Positions 12,330 to 23,100 of a DNA stretch of 64,000 nt are shown piece by piece. A model generated the notes under the pieces. The model worked only from the letters and a program-made list of their open reading frames with translations, had not been told where the DNA came from and searched no databases. How positions within the stretch are numbered: the stretch's first letter is position 1; each line of letters starts with the position of its first letter. The position numbers were made by a program, and so were the translations under genes. Source of the stretch: Flectonema sp. DT1601 (taxonomy: Eukaryota; Euglenozoa; Diplonemea; Diplonemida; Diplonemidae); NCBI GenBank assembly GCA_964019425.1, contig OZ025850.1, positions 1 through 64,000 on the forward strand, in the 5' to 3' direction.

Positions 12330-15300
12330 CTAAGACAGTTTATTGCGTTGGGGTAGTGGCTGGTGCCCGTTTCGATTCGGCGTGACACCGGCTCCGCCAC
12401 CCCGTCGCGAGTTGAAGAAGCCCCCGAGCGCAAGTTCGACCTTCGCCCTCGTCTCCGAGGTGATAGGCTCCCTCGAGGGGATGTCTGCGGGGTTATACTT
12501 TGTGCTCACCCATTGAAGTGTGAAAGAACATTTTAAACGAAGTAATTTTTCTATTGAAACTAAAATAAATGAATTAAGAGAGTGTGAGCGAGCACACATC
12601 TTCTTTCTGAACGATCCGCAGACCGTGGTGTTATCGACCCAGATGGACAAATGGTCCGCTCTAGTAATAGCGCTCAAAGTCTTCCCTAAGGCATCTGCCT
12701 CGAGAATGTTAATATGGCGTTCTTCGCCTAAAGGCCATTGGCCACCTAAGATTTCCATCTCTGCAGAGTCCCAAACAATCACACCTCCCCAGCCCTTGAG
12801 CGAGGCATCGATAAAGACCTCTGCAGTTTTACCGACCTTCTCATCTGGTAAAATAGTACGTCCCTTCTGGACTTGGTGCATCCACGCGCGCAGCTCAGCT
12901 TTCACTGAGTTTGGTAAAGAAATCTTTTCTGAAACAAGAATTGCTCCTCGATTGAGCTTATTAGTAAGTCTTCGCAGAAACTTCATTGCAAACCAGAACC
13001 TACCAGGAGGGACCCCCGATATGGCACTAGCATGCAAAAGCCTGCCCGAAAGAGATTCTGCTGCTGCTGCAGTTATGCAGTTCAAATTGCAAGCTTTTAT
13101 TCTTTTAGTAATCTTTTCACCTAAAGAAACTTCCCTAGTAGGATGTGAGAAAAATGCACCTAAAAATTCGTATTCAGTGCCTAAATTAACAGTATCTTGT
13201 ACCTTCCAGGTTGCGTTGCAAAGCCTGGCAAACTCGTCCATTCTATTCGTGGCCTCTCGGACCCTTTCTTTATCCCCATAAATCCTTATATTATCTATCC
13301 ACCAATCAATTTTCACTAGCTTTTCTGCAAATTCTGGCCTAACAAACAAGGGGTCGCCAGAAACTACTGCAGTAATCGTATTCATAATTTCGGGCGCACA
13401 AACGTGCCCCATCGGTAATCTGGTTAGCGCGAACCAGTCCCCCGAGGCATCCTCGAAGGTAAAAAGAGGTCTCGAAGCCTCTGGAATAAGTATCTGATAA
13501 AAACCTGTTTTAAAGTCTCTTAAAGAAGCTACTTCTGAGTGCACTGCACCTAAGTACTTCGAGATATGTTGTAAAGGTACAAACGGTTCATATCCAGTCT
13601 CGTAAATCTTCTCGTTCTCTTCCTTAGTCCACAAGATAAAGCGCTGCCTATCTCCTGTCTCCCTTTCCTCGAAAACTGTGAAAGGCACGTTCCTGGACTT
13701 AGAAAGTTCCTTCTTAAAAGGTACTGCAATTTTACACCTTACTAACTCCTTAGAGTGAAGACAGGAAAGCTTTGTTTTTTGAAAAGAATTTTGGGCTTTT
13801 TTATCTTTCAGGTGGGGAGCGGTGGAATGGCTGGAGGGAGAACGGGATGAGTGTCTCGAAGGGTCGTTAGGGAGCGCCGGTTCGAGTCTGGGAGGGGGAT
13901 TCTTCTCTCTATTTTTACCTAAACTTTTCAGATTTCCTGCATTTTTAAATGTCAAGTCCCAAGTCTCGTTGAAACGCTCTAGGACGCTCGGAAGCATCCG
14001 GTCTTTGATTATTTGAATATCCATCGGCTGTACGATCGCTGCGTGTAATGGGGCCGACTTCTCGTAGCTCGTACTCGGTATCCTTGTTGACTTAGCCCTG
14101 TGTGTGAACTGAGCCCCCATTTTTCTTATCAGTTTTATAGGAACTTCGTCACTAAGGATGTCTTCAGGGCCCGAGCGGTGGCGATTGCGTTCCCTCCGTA
14201 TCTTATTGTTGTATTTGAGATCGCCGACGTCGTCGAGTGCTTTGCAAGGCGGCTTATCAGCTCTTCCTTCAGGTCGCATCCGCTCGCGAGGAGCTCTAGT
14301 AAGGTGCTTATTGCGCCTCTTTTTATCGAGTGGGCTGTATAGGTTTTCATAATACTGTCTTCCTTCCACTCTTTTACTAGTCGTGATGTGTCCCACGGAT
14401 GTAAGGTTTCGAATTCTTCTATTTCCGTCAGTCCATCCGCTATTTCCTCCACGAGATCCCCGACCAACACGGCCCATCTGCTCGGGTAGAACGGATTGCC
14501 TCTGCGGCCCTTTGGTGTGGTTGCCCAATCTATTATTATTTCTTCCTTTGAAATTAGTATAAACTGCTCCCTTGCTAGTCCTGCTGTCTCTCCCCATCGT
14601 GCGGCTGCCTTCCAGCTGATGAGCATCGCGACTCTCGTCCTCGTACATTGTTTCATCGCCCATCCTACTAAGTGCTCCCTCTTCATGGGGATTGCTTGCT
14701 GAGTTGGAATGTTCCCTCCTGCTGCTCTGATTGCTGCTGCTAAGGTTAAAAGTGGCTTGCTGTCCATTCCCATCTTCCCCATCGGGGCTGACAGGTGCTT
14801 TGAATATGTAAGAAGCGCCGATTCCGCTGCTCCCGTTGCCATCACGAAGAGAACAGCTGTGTCCCCATTGACTTGTAGGTTCTGGCTGCCTGCCCAATTT
14901 ATCAGTCTCTTCCAGAGCTGCTTCCTGCTGGAAGTGGTCTCCTTTGCCCACATCTTCTCCATTGTCTCTCCAAGTCTTTCTGTTGCTTGGAGCACTCCCA
15001 CAGAGTCTTCCTTCTGATTTCTGCTCAGGGCAGAGGGCCCCACTATGTCTAGAAGGACATTTTGGATCACCCCTGAAGAGTCCCTTCTGGGTTCTTCCTC
15101 CACTTTTTCTACTAAGTCTGTCTTTTCCAGATTTTTGAGATTCTTTGAATTTTCCCTGACTGGACTTAGAGATGAGATACTTTTTGAAATTGCCATCCCA
15201 GGCTTTCCCGGGGTATACCTGCGCATTAGACCAATTACTTTGAGATTTCTCTGAATTTTCAGTGTTCCTCTTTCTATTTCTACCTGCTTCTTTACCTTCA

Positions 15301-15371
15301 ATATTTGTAGCAAGTTTCCCGAGGCTCTTGCTCTCCTCACTGGCAGTGTAGGGCTGGACGTCGCCAGTCAT
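12330..15371 (-). CDS. Reverse transcriptase / RNase H frame of DIRS-like element, copy 1
   Basis: A 1,013-codon frame. The first half (roughly residues 1-500) is polar and low in complexity and overlaps the recombinase frame in another register, so it may be constrained mostly by that second frame. The second half carries a recognisable RT core (segments such as LRDFKTGFYQILIPE and LTRLPMGHVCAP) and an RNase H region with FIDASLKGWGG, a LEADAL segment, WVDNTT and a terminal NPADIPSRE, the arrangement typical of DIRS-group RT-RH proteins. No adenine-methyltransferase domain is evident. Confidence 0.85.
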   Translation of the reverse strand: MTGDVQPYTASEESKSLGKLATNIEGKEAGRNRKRNTENSEKSQSNWSNAQVYPGKAWDGNFKKYLISKSSQGKFKESQKSGKDRLSRKSGGRTQKGLFRGDPKCPSRHSGALCPEQKSEGRLCGSAPSNRKTWRDNGEDVGKGDHFQQEAALEETDKLGRQPEPTSQWGHSCSLRDGNGSSGIGASYIFKAPVSPDGEDGNGQQATFNLSSSNQSSRREHSNSASNPHEEGALSRMGDETMYEDESRDAHQLEGSRTMGRDSRTSKGAVYTNFKGRNNNRLGNHTKGPQRQSVLPEQMGRVGRGSRGGNSGWTDGNRRIRNLTSVGHITTSKRVEGRQYYENLYSPLDKKRRNKHLTRAPRERMRPEGRADKPPCKALDDVGDLKYNNKIRRERNRHRSGPEDILSDEVPIKLIRKMGAQFTHRAKSTRIPSTSYEKSAPLHAAIVQPMDIQIIKDRMLPSVLERFNETWDLTFKNAGNLKSLGKNREKNPPPRLEPALPNDPSRHSSRSPSSHSTAPHLKDKKAQNSFQKTKLSCLHSKELVRCKIAVPFKKELSKSRNVPFTVFEERETGDRQRFILWTKEENEKIYETGYEPFVPLQHISKYLGAVHSEVASLRDFKTGFYQILIPEASRPLFTFEDASGDWFALTRLPMGHVCAPEIMNTITAVVSGDPLFVRPEFAEKLVKIDWWIDNIRIYGDKERVREATNRMDEFARLCNATWKVQDTVNLGTEYEFLGAFFSHPTREVSLGEKITKRIKACNLNCITAAAAESLSGRLLHASAISGVPPGRFWFAMKFLRRLTNKLNRGAILVSEKISLPNSVKAELRAWMHQVQKGRTILPDEKVGKTAEVFIDASLKGWGGVIVWDSAEMEILGGQWPLGEERHINILEADALGKTLSAITRADHLSIWVDNTTVCGSFRKKMCARSHSLNSFILVSIEKLLRLKCSFTLQWVSTKYNPADIPSREPITSETRAKVELALGGFFNSRRGGGAGVTPNRNGHQPLPQRNKLS
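14135..15340 (-). CDS. Tyrosine recombinase frame of DIRS-like element, copy 1
   Basis: A frame of about 401 codons lying within the span of the RT frame in a different register. It shows the tyrosine recombinase pattern: an Arg in ARWGET, HSIKR (H-x-x-R), a later His in AKHSTTS and a Tyr in TTIRYGG. It begins on a non-ATG codon, so translation probably uses an upstream start, splicing or frameshifting; I cannot tell which. The enzyme would join circular element DNA to a target site. Confidence 0.82.
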   Translation of the reverse strand: MRRARASGNLLQILKVKKQVEIERGTLKIQRNLKVIGLMRRYTPGKPGMAISKSISSLSPVRENSKNLKNLEKTDLVEKVEEEPRRDSSGVIQNVLLDIVGPSALSRNQKEDSVGVLQATERLGETMEKMWAKETTSSRKQLWKRLINWAGSQNLQVNGDTAVLFVMATGAAESALLTYSKHLSAPMGKMGMDSKPLLTLAAAIRAAGGNIPTQQAIPMKREHLVGWAMKQCTRTRVAMLISWKAAARWGETAGLAREQFILISKEEIIIDWATTPKGRRGNPFYPSRWAVLVGDLVEEIADGLTEIEEFETLHPWDTSRLVKEWKEDSIMKTYTAHSIKRGAISTLLELLASGCDLKEELISRLAKHSTTSAISNTTIRYGGNAIATARALKTSLVTKFL

Positions 15372-16432
15372 TGTCCCCCAGCCCTTCCGTTTCCCTGTCC
15401 TCGCTGGAACGTCCTACGGAATGGAACATATCCTCCTTTTCTTCCTTTTGTACTTGCACTGCTTGTAAGGTTTCTGGTAATTGCTCTCTTCTTTGCCATA
15501 AGTACTGCATTAGCCTTCTGTAATGGATCATTAGCCTCTGTTTTAAGCTGATTGATTAGATCCGACCTCTTTGTCCCATTCATGCAATACATATTCTGAA
15601 TCTTCAAATCTCTCAACAAGTTATTTCCTAATGAGACTGCATTCTCGTTCTTGTCCCATCCTGGGATGAATTCCATAGCTAATATGAATCTTTCTAAGTT
15701 ATTGTAATAATTCTCTAGCAACTCAACCCCTGGTCCAGGGGGAACTCTTCCTACGAATTTTGATTCCAGTTTAATCAGCAAGATCTCTGTCAGCCGTTGT
15801 TCCATGATTGGAATCCAGTCTAAAACACTATTCGTGTCTAATACAGCAGACTGCATCTGTGAATCTTCTTCTCCACCTTGCTGAGTACCTTGCTGAGGCG
15901 CTGCAGGAAGCACTGGTGGTGGTACAGGCTGTGGCCCCTGCGAGGTCTGCTGATGTGGTGTATTTTGAAAATGCTGCTGGAGCTGTTGCTGTAATTGTTG
16001 CTGAAGCTGCTGCTGAAACTGCAGTTGAGACTGTTGAAACTGCTGGAACTGATCTTTAATTCCAATTACTTCTTGTTTGAGGATGTTTGTCTCATGCGAA
16101 CGCACCTCGCTCTCTTGTCGAACTGCAGCATCCCGCTTCTGACTTTCTTCCCTCGTGCGTGCTATCACGGCAGCTGCGATTCCTGGTTCGATTTCACTCA
16201 CATTAGGAGCTTCTAATACATCTATTTTGATACATCCTGTTTGTCCCAGTTCCCTAACAGTTTTACTCATAGCTTGGTTATAAATTCCACCCTTGCCTGC
16301 TCTGTCAATCTTCACTATTCCTTCTAATGGTAAATCATTAACGAAGAAGGCCCTAACTTTGTGGCCCATTGTGCTTGCTAGAAATCCTTCAATCTCATCA
16401 TCATTCATGCACTTAATAGTTGCAGTAGTCAT
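15368..16432 (-). CDS. Gag-like protein of DIRS-like element, copy 1
   Basis: About 354 residues from the ATG at 16,432. A glutamine-rich segment in the middle (repeated QFQQ/QLQQQ) is followed by a conserved-looking helical region. The stop overlaps the start of the RT frame by four bases (ATGA), a compact arrangement common in such elements. The role as a structural nucleic-acid-binding protein is inferred from position, as I see no zinc knuckle. Confidence 0.7.
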   Translation of the reverse strand: MTTATIKCMNDDEIEGFLASTMGHKVRAFFVNDLPLEGIVKIDRAGKGGIYNQAMSKTVRELGQTGCIKIDVLEAPNVSEIEPGIAAAVIARTREESQKRDAAVRQESEVRSHETNILKQEVIGIKDQFQQFQQSQLQFQQQLQQQLQQQLQQHFQNTPHQQTSQGPQPVPPPVLPAAPQQGTQQGGEEDSQMQSAVLDTNSVLDWIPIMEQRLTEILLIKLESKFVGRVPPGPGVELLENYYNNLERFILAMEFIPGWDKNENAVSLGNNLLRDLKIQNMYCMNGTKRSDLINQLKTEANDPLQKANAVLMAKKRAITRNLTSSASTKGRKGGYVPFRRTFQRGQGNGRAGGQ

Positions 16433-16801
16433 TTTTCTTTTACTTTTAGTGGTGAGATGTGACAAAGTGGCAAATAACTGCAAAAGTAAAAGAATAAATT
16501 TATTAGAATCCAAATTATTGAAACTATAACAAAAAGACAACTTAGCACCAAAACTCCATGATTTTTTACTGCTAACTGAATTAGCAGCCGAACACCTAGA
16601 TTTCAAAACCAGATTGCCTGCTAAAAGGAGTCCTTTCTCATCCTATTATACCTTATCTATCTTTCCTAAACCTGCTTATGCGCAGAAATCCAGCATCTTT
16701 TCCTTGGGCAAAAACCTTTCTTACTTTTCTAGTAAGAAAGTTTTCTGCCTAAATTCTGGTGCATTTTGGATGGCTGCGCAATTACTGAAATAAATTTGCA
16801 A

Positions 16802-18076
16802 AAACTGTAGCTTTAGAATCGTTGGTTAACCTTAAAAAGTAGTTACCTCAGGCTATTAGAAACTGTGTGGCCTTTAAAACTACTAGCCAGTACTAACAGA
16901 AAAGCTTGCTTGCGGGAGGGAAGTAAGGGGAAGAATTTGCAGCAAGTTTTATTTATTTTGAAGAGTGGGGGCTTGGGCTCGGCCTTAGCTTTAACGTTAA
17001 TGTGGGAGCGTCGAAAATTACGTCTTTCGGGGAAGAAAGCCAAAAAAAAAAAAAATATATTAAAATTTTTTATGTAAAAATGGAGAGTCTCTGTACATGC
17101 CCTTCTACTTGGCAAACACAAGTCCACGGGCAATAAAAAAACCCCAAAGGAAGAAAATTCTTCCTAAGAGGTTAGCTAAATATTCCAAGCAAGCTCGGAT
17201 GTTGAGACTGTACCAATAAAGTACAGAAACTGTAGCTTTAGAATCGTTGGTTAACCTTAAAAAGTAGTTACCTCAGGCTATTAGAAACTGTGTGGCCTTT
17301 AAAACTACTAGCCAGTACTAACAGAAAAGCTTGCTTGCGGGAGGGAAGTAAGGGGAAGAATTTGCAGCAAGTTTTATTTATTTTGAAGAGTGGGGGCTTG
17401 GGCTCGGCCTTAGCTTTAACGTTAATGTGGGAGCGTCGAAAATTACGTCTTTCGGGGAAGAAAGCCAAAAAAAAAAAAAATATATTAAAATTTTTTATGT
17501 AAAAATGGAGAGTCTCTGTACATGCCCTTCTACTTGGCAAACACAAGTCCACGGGCAATAAAAAAACCCCAAAGGAAGAAAATTCTTCCTAAGAGGTTAG
17601 CTAAATATTCCAAGCAAGCTCGGATGTTGAGACTGTACCAATAAAGTACAGAAACTGTAGCTTTAGAATCGTTGGTTAACCTTAAAAAGTAGTTACCTCA
17701 GGCTATTAGAAACTGTGTGGCCTTTAAAACTACTAGCCAGTACTAACAGAAAAGCTTGCTTGCGGGAGGGAAGTAAGGGGAAGAATTTGCAGCAAGTTTT
17801 ATTTATTTTGAAGAGTGGGGGCTTGGGCTCGGCCTTAGCTTTAACGTTAATGTGGGAGCGTCGAAAATTACGTCTTTCGGGGAAGAAAGCCAAAAAAAAA
17901 AAAAATATATTAAAATTTTTTATGTAAAAATGGAGAGTCTCTGTACATGCCCTTCTACTTGGCAAACACAAGTCCACGGGCAATAAAAAAACCCCAAAGG
18001 AAGAAAATTCTTCCTAAGAGGTTAGCTAAATATTCCAAGCAAGCTCGGATGTTGAGACTGTACCAATAAAGTACAG
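16802..18076. repeat. 425-bp satellite, block 2 (three complete monomers)
   Basis: Three head-to-tail 425-bp monomers starting at 16,802, 17,227 and 17,652, practically identical to each other. The block is bounded by long element copy 1 on the left and a short derivative on the right, both joined at the same monomer position (GTACAG | AAACTG). Confidence 0.96.
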
Positions 18077-18640
18077 TAATTGCGCTTGCCTTCCATATCA
18101 TGCACCTGACGAATGAAATGTATAGATGAAACTAATTAAACTAATAAAGCAAACTAATGGATCAAACTAGCAAACACAGAGAAGCTGTCTAAGACAGTTT
18201 ATTGCGTTGGGGTAGTGGCTGGTGCCCGTTTCGATTCGGCGTGACACCGGCCGGAGGGATGGAGGGTGGGTTTTTCTTTTACTTTTAGTGGTGAGATGTG
18301 ACAAAGTGGCAAATAACTGCAAAAGTAAAAGAATAAATTTATTAGAATCCAAATAATTTAAACTATAACAAAAAGACAACTTAGCACCAAAACTCCATGA
18401 TTTTTTACTGCTAACTGAATTAGCAGCCGAACACCTAGATTTCAAAACCAGATTGCCTACTAAAAGGAGTCCTTTCTCATCCTATTATACCTTATCTATC
18501 TTTCCTAAACCTGCTTATGCGCAGAAATCCAGCATCTTTTCCTTGGGCAAAAACCTTTCTTACTTTTCTAGTAAGAAAGTTTTCTGCCTAAATTCTGGTG
18601 CATTTTGGATGGCTGCGCAATTACTGAAATAAATTTGCAA
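18077..18640 (-). mobile_element. Short non-autonomous derivative of the DIRS-like element, copy 2
   Basis: A 564-bp unit inserted singly between satellite monomers at the usual position. Its ends match the long copies. It shares the TGTATAGATG variant near the left end with derivative 1 and long copy 1. Confidence 0.85.
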
Positions 18641-19473
18641 AAACTGTAGCTTTAGAATCGTTGGTTAACCTTAAAAAGTAGTTACCTCAGGCTATTAGAA
18701 ACTGTGTGGCCTTTAAAACTACTAGCCAGTACTAACAGAAAAGCTTGCTTGCGGGAGGGAAGTAAGGGGAAGAATTTGCAGCAAGTTTTATTTATTTTGA
18801 AGAGTGGGGGCTTGGGCTCGGCCTTAGCTTTAACGTTAATGTGGGAGCGTCGAAAATTACGTCTTTCGGGGAAGAAAGCCAAAAAAAAAAAAAATATATT
18901 AAAATTTTTTATGTAAAAATGGAGAGTCTCTGTACATGCCCTTCTACTTGGCAAACACAAGTCCACGGGCAATAAAAAAACCCCAAAGGAAGAAAATTCT
19001 TCCTAAGAGGTTAGCTAAATATTCCAAGCAAGCTCGGATGTTGAGACTGTACCAATAAAGTACAGAAACTGTAGCTTTAGAATCGTTGGTTAACCTTAAA
19101 AAGTAGTTACCTCAGGCTATTAGAAACTGTGTGGCCTTTAAAACTACTAGCCAGTACTAACAGAAAAGCTTGCTTGCGGGAGGGAAGTAAGGGGAAGAAT
19201 TTGCAGCAAGTTTTATTTATTTTGAAGAGTGGGGGCTTGGGCTCGGCCTTAGCTTTAACGTTAATGTGGGAGCGTCGAAAATTACGTCTTTCGGGGAAGA
19301 AAGCCAAAAAAAAAAAAAATATATTAAAATTTTTTATGTAAAAATGCCCTTCTACTTGGCAAACACAAGTCCACGGGCAATAAAAAAACCCCAAAGGAAG
19401 AAAATTCTTCCTAAGAGGTTAGCTAAATATTCCAAGCAAGCTCGGATGTTGAGACTGTACCAATAAAGTACAG
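18641..19473. repeat. 425-bp satellite, block 3 (425-bp plus 408-bp monomers)
   Basis: One 425-bp monomer (18,641-19,065) followed by one 408-bp monomer (19,066-19,473) that lacks the same 17-bp segment as the monomer at 10,821. Confidence 0.95.
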
Positions 19474-20037
19474 TAATTGCGCTTGCCTTCCATATCATGC
19501 ACCTGACGAATGAAATGTAAAGATGAAACTAATTAAACTAATAAAACAAACTAATGGATCAAACTAGCAAACACAGAGAAGCTGTCTAAGACAGTTTATT
19601 GCGTTGGGGTAGTGGCTGGTGCCCGTTTCGATTCGGCGTGACACCGGCCGGAGGGATGGAGGGTGGGTTTTTCTTTTACTTTTAGTGGTGAGATGTGACA
19701 AAGTGGCAAATAACTGCAAAAGTAAAAGAATTAATTTATTAGAATCCAAATTATTTAAACTATAACAAAAAGACAACTTAGCACCAAAACTCCATGATTT
19801 TTTACTGCTAACTGAATTAGCAGCCGGACACCTAGATTTCAAAACCAGATTGCCTACTAAAAGGAGTCCTTTCTCAACCTATTATACCTTATCTATCTTT
19901 CCTAAACCTGCTTATGCGCAGAAATCCAGCATCTTTTCCTTGGGCAAAAACCTTTCTTACTTTTCTAGTAAGAAAGTTTTCTGCCTAAATTCTGGTGCAT
20001 TTTGGATGGCTGCGCAATTACTGAAATAAATTTGCAA
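19474..20037 (-). mobile_element. Short non-autonomous derivative of the DIRS-like element, copy 3
   Basis: A 564-bp unit joined head-to-tail, without spacer, to long copy 2, repeating the pairing seen at 11,654-16,801. It carries the TGTAAAGATG variant also found in long copy 2 and derivative 4. Confidence 0.85.
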
Positions 20038-20149
20038 TAATTGCGCTTGCCTTCCATATTATGCACCTGACGAATGAAATGTAAAGATGAAACTAATTAA
20101 ACTAATAAAACAAACTAATGGATCAAACTAGCAAACACAGAGAAGCTGT

Positions 20150-23100
20150 CTAAGACAGTTTATTGCGTTGGGGTAGTGGCTGGTGCCCGTTTCGATTCGG
20201 CGTGACACCGGCTCCGCCACCCCGTCGCGAGTTGAAGAGGCCCCCGAGCGCAAGTTCGACCTTCGCCCTCGTTTCCGAGGTGATTGGCTCCCTCGAGGGG
20301 ATGTCTGCGGGGTTATACTTTGTGCTCACCCATTGAAGTGTGAAAGAACATTTTAAATGAAGTAATTTTTCTATTGAAACTAATATAAATGAATTAAGAG
20401 AGTGTGAGCGAGCACACATCTTCTTTCTGAACGATCCGCAGACCGTGGTGTTATCGACCCAGATGGACAAATGGTCCGCTCTAGTAATAGCGCTCAAAGT
20501 CTTCCCTAAGGCATCTGCCTCGAGAATGTTAATATGGCGTTCTTCGCCTAAAGGCCATTGGCCACCTAAGATTTCCATCTCTGCAGAGTCCCAAACAATC
20601 ACACCTCCCCAGCCCTTGAGCGAGGCATCGATAAAGACCTCTGCAGTTTTACCGACCTTCTCATCTGGTAAAATAGTACGTCCCTTCTGGACTTGGTGCA
20701 TCCACGCGCGCAGCTCAGCTTTCACTGAGTTTGGTAAAGAAATCTTTTCTGAAACAAGAATTGCTCCTCGATTGAGCTTATTAGTAAGTCTTCGCAGAAA
20801 CTTCATTGCAAACCAGAACCTACCAGGAGGGACCCCCGATATGGCACTAGCATGCAAAAGCCTGCCCGAAAGAGATTCTGCTGCTGCTGCAGTTATGCAG
20901 TTCAAATTGCAAGCTTTTATTCTTTTAGTAATCTTTTCACCTAAAGAGACTTCCCTAGTAGGATGTGAGAAAAATGCACCTAAAAATTCGTATTCAGTGC
21001 CTAAATTAACAGTATCTTGTACCTTCCAGGTTGCGTTGCAAAGCCTGGCAAACTCGTCCATTCTATTCGTGGCCTCTCGGACCCTTTCTTTATCCCCATA
21101 AATCCTTATATTATCTATCCACCAATCAATTTTCACTTGCTTTTCTGCAAATTCTGGCCTAACAAACAAGGGGTCGCCAGAAACTACTGCAGTAATCGTA
21201 TTCATAATTTCGGGCGCACAAACGTGCCCCATCGGTAGTCTGGTTAGCGCGAACCAGTCCCCCGAGGCATCTTCGAAGGTAAAAAGAGGTCTCGAAGCCT
21301 CTGGAATAAGTATCTGATAAAAACCTGTTTTAAAGTCTCTTAAAGAAGCTACTTCTGAGTGCACTGCACCTAAGTACTTCGAGATATGTTGTAAAGGTAC
21401 AAACGGTTCATATCCAGTCTCGTAAATCTTCTCGTTCTCTTCCTTAGTCCACAAGATAAAGCGCTGCCTATCTCCTGTCTCCCTTTCCTCGAAAACTGTG
21501 AAAGGCACGTTCCTGGACTTAGAAAGTTCCTTCTTAAAAGGTACTGCAATTTTACACCTTACTAACTCCTTAGAGTGAAGACAGGAAAGCTTTGTCTTTT
21601 GAAAAGAGTTTTGGGTTTTTTTATCTTTCAGGTGGGGAGTGGTGGAATGGTTGGAGGGAGAACGGGATGAGTGTCTCGAAGGGCCGTTAGGGAGCGCCGG
21701 TTCGAGTCTGGGAGGGGGATTCTTCTCTCTATTTTTACCTAAACTTTTCAGATTTCCTGCATTTTTAAATGTCAAGTCCCAAGTCTCGTTGAAACGCTCT
21801 AGGACGCTCGGAAGCATCCGGTCTTTGATTATTTGAATATCCATCGGCTGTACGATCGCTGCGTGTAATGGGGCCGACCTCTCGTAGCTCGTACTCGGTA
21901 TCCTTGTTGACTTAGCCCTGTGTGTGAACTGAGCCCCCATTTTTCTTATCAGTTTTATAGGAACTTCGTCACTAAGGATGTCTTCAGGGCCCGAGCGGTG
22001 GCGATTGCGTTCCCTCCGTATCTTATTGTTGTATTTGAGATCGCCGACGTCGTCGAGTGCTTTGCAAGGCGGCTTATCAGCTCTTCCTTCAGGTCGCATC
22101 CGCTCGCGAGGAGCTCTAGTAAGGTGCTTACTGCGCCTCTTTTTATCGAGTGGGCTGTATAGGTTTTCATAATACTGTCTTCCTTCCACTCTTTTACTAG
22201 TCGTGATGTGTCCCACGGATGTAAGGTTTCGAATTCTTCTATTTCCGTCAGTCCATCCGCTATTTCCTCCACGAGATCCCCGACCAACACGGCCCATCTG
22301 CTCGGGTAGAACGGATTGCCTCTGCGGCCCTTTGGTGTGGTTGCCCAATCTATTATTATTTCTTCCTTTGAAATTAGTATAAACTGCTCCCTTGCTAGTC
22401 CTGCTGTCTCTCCCCATCGTGCGGCTGCCTTCCAGCTGATGAGCATCGCGACTCTCGTCCTCGTACATTGTTTCATCGCCCATCCTACTAAGTGCTCCCT
22501 CTTCATGGGGATTGCTTGCTGAGTTGGAATGTTCCCTCCTGCTGCTCTGATTGCTGCTGCTAAGGTTAAAAGTGGCTTGCTGTCCATTCCCATCTTCCCC
22601 ATCAGGGCTGACAGGTGCTTTGAATATGTAAGAAGCGCCGATTCCGCTGCTCCCGTTGCCATCACGAAGAGAACAGCTGTGTCCCCATTGACTTGTAGGT
22701 TCTGGCTGCCTGCCCAATTTATCAGTCTCTTCCAGAGCTGCTTCCTGCTGGAAGTGGTCTCCTTTGCCCACATCTTCTCCATTGTCTCTCCAAGTCTTTC
22801 TGTTGCTTGGAGCACTCCCACAGAGTCTTCCTTCTGATTTCTGCTCAGGGCAGAGGGCTCCACTATGTCTAGAAGGACATTTTGGATCACCCCTGAAGAG
22901 TCCCTTCTGGGTTCTTCCTCCACTCTTTCTACTAAGTCTGTCTTTTCCAGATTTTTGAGATTCTTTGAATTTTCCCTGACTGGACTTAGAGATGAGATAC
23001 TTTTTGAAATTGCCATCCCAGGCTTTCCCGGGGTATACCTGCGCATTAGACCAATTACTTTGAGATTTCTCTGAATTTTCAGTGTTCCTCTTTCTATTTC

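Larger units (their letters stand above)
12218..16801 (-). mobile_element. DIRS-like tyrosine-recombinase retroelement, long copy 1
   Basis: A 4,584-bp element transcribed on the minus strand. In order it carries a gag-like frame, an RT/RNase H frame, and a tyrosine-recombinase frame that overlaps the first half of the RT frame. The two ends are imperfectly inverted (AATTGCGC and TGCACC elements recur in opposite orientation), as in DIRS elements. There is no integrase, aspartic protease or LTR pair, which separates it from Gypsy/Copia elements. It looks whole, and its RT-frame product differs from that of copy 2 by only about nine residues, so it is young. The frame layout recalls VIPER/TATE elements of trypanosomatids; that placement is inference. 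Confidence 0.88.

Noticed and set aside
12520-16529. Plus-strand frames inside the long retroelement copies
   Set aside because: They are opposite-strand shadows of the gag-like, recombinase and RT/RNase H frames.
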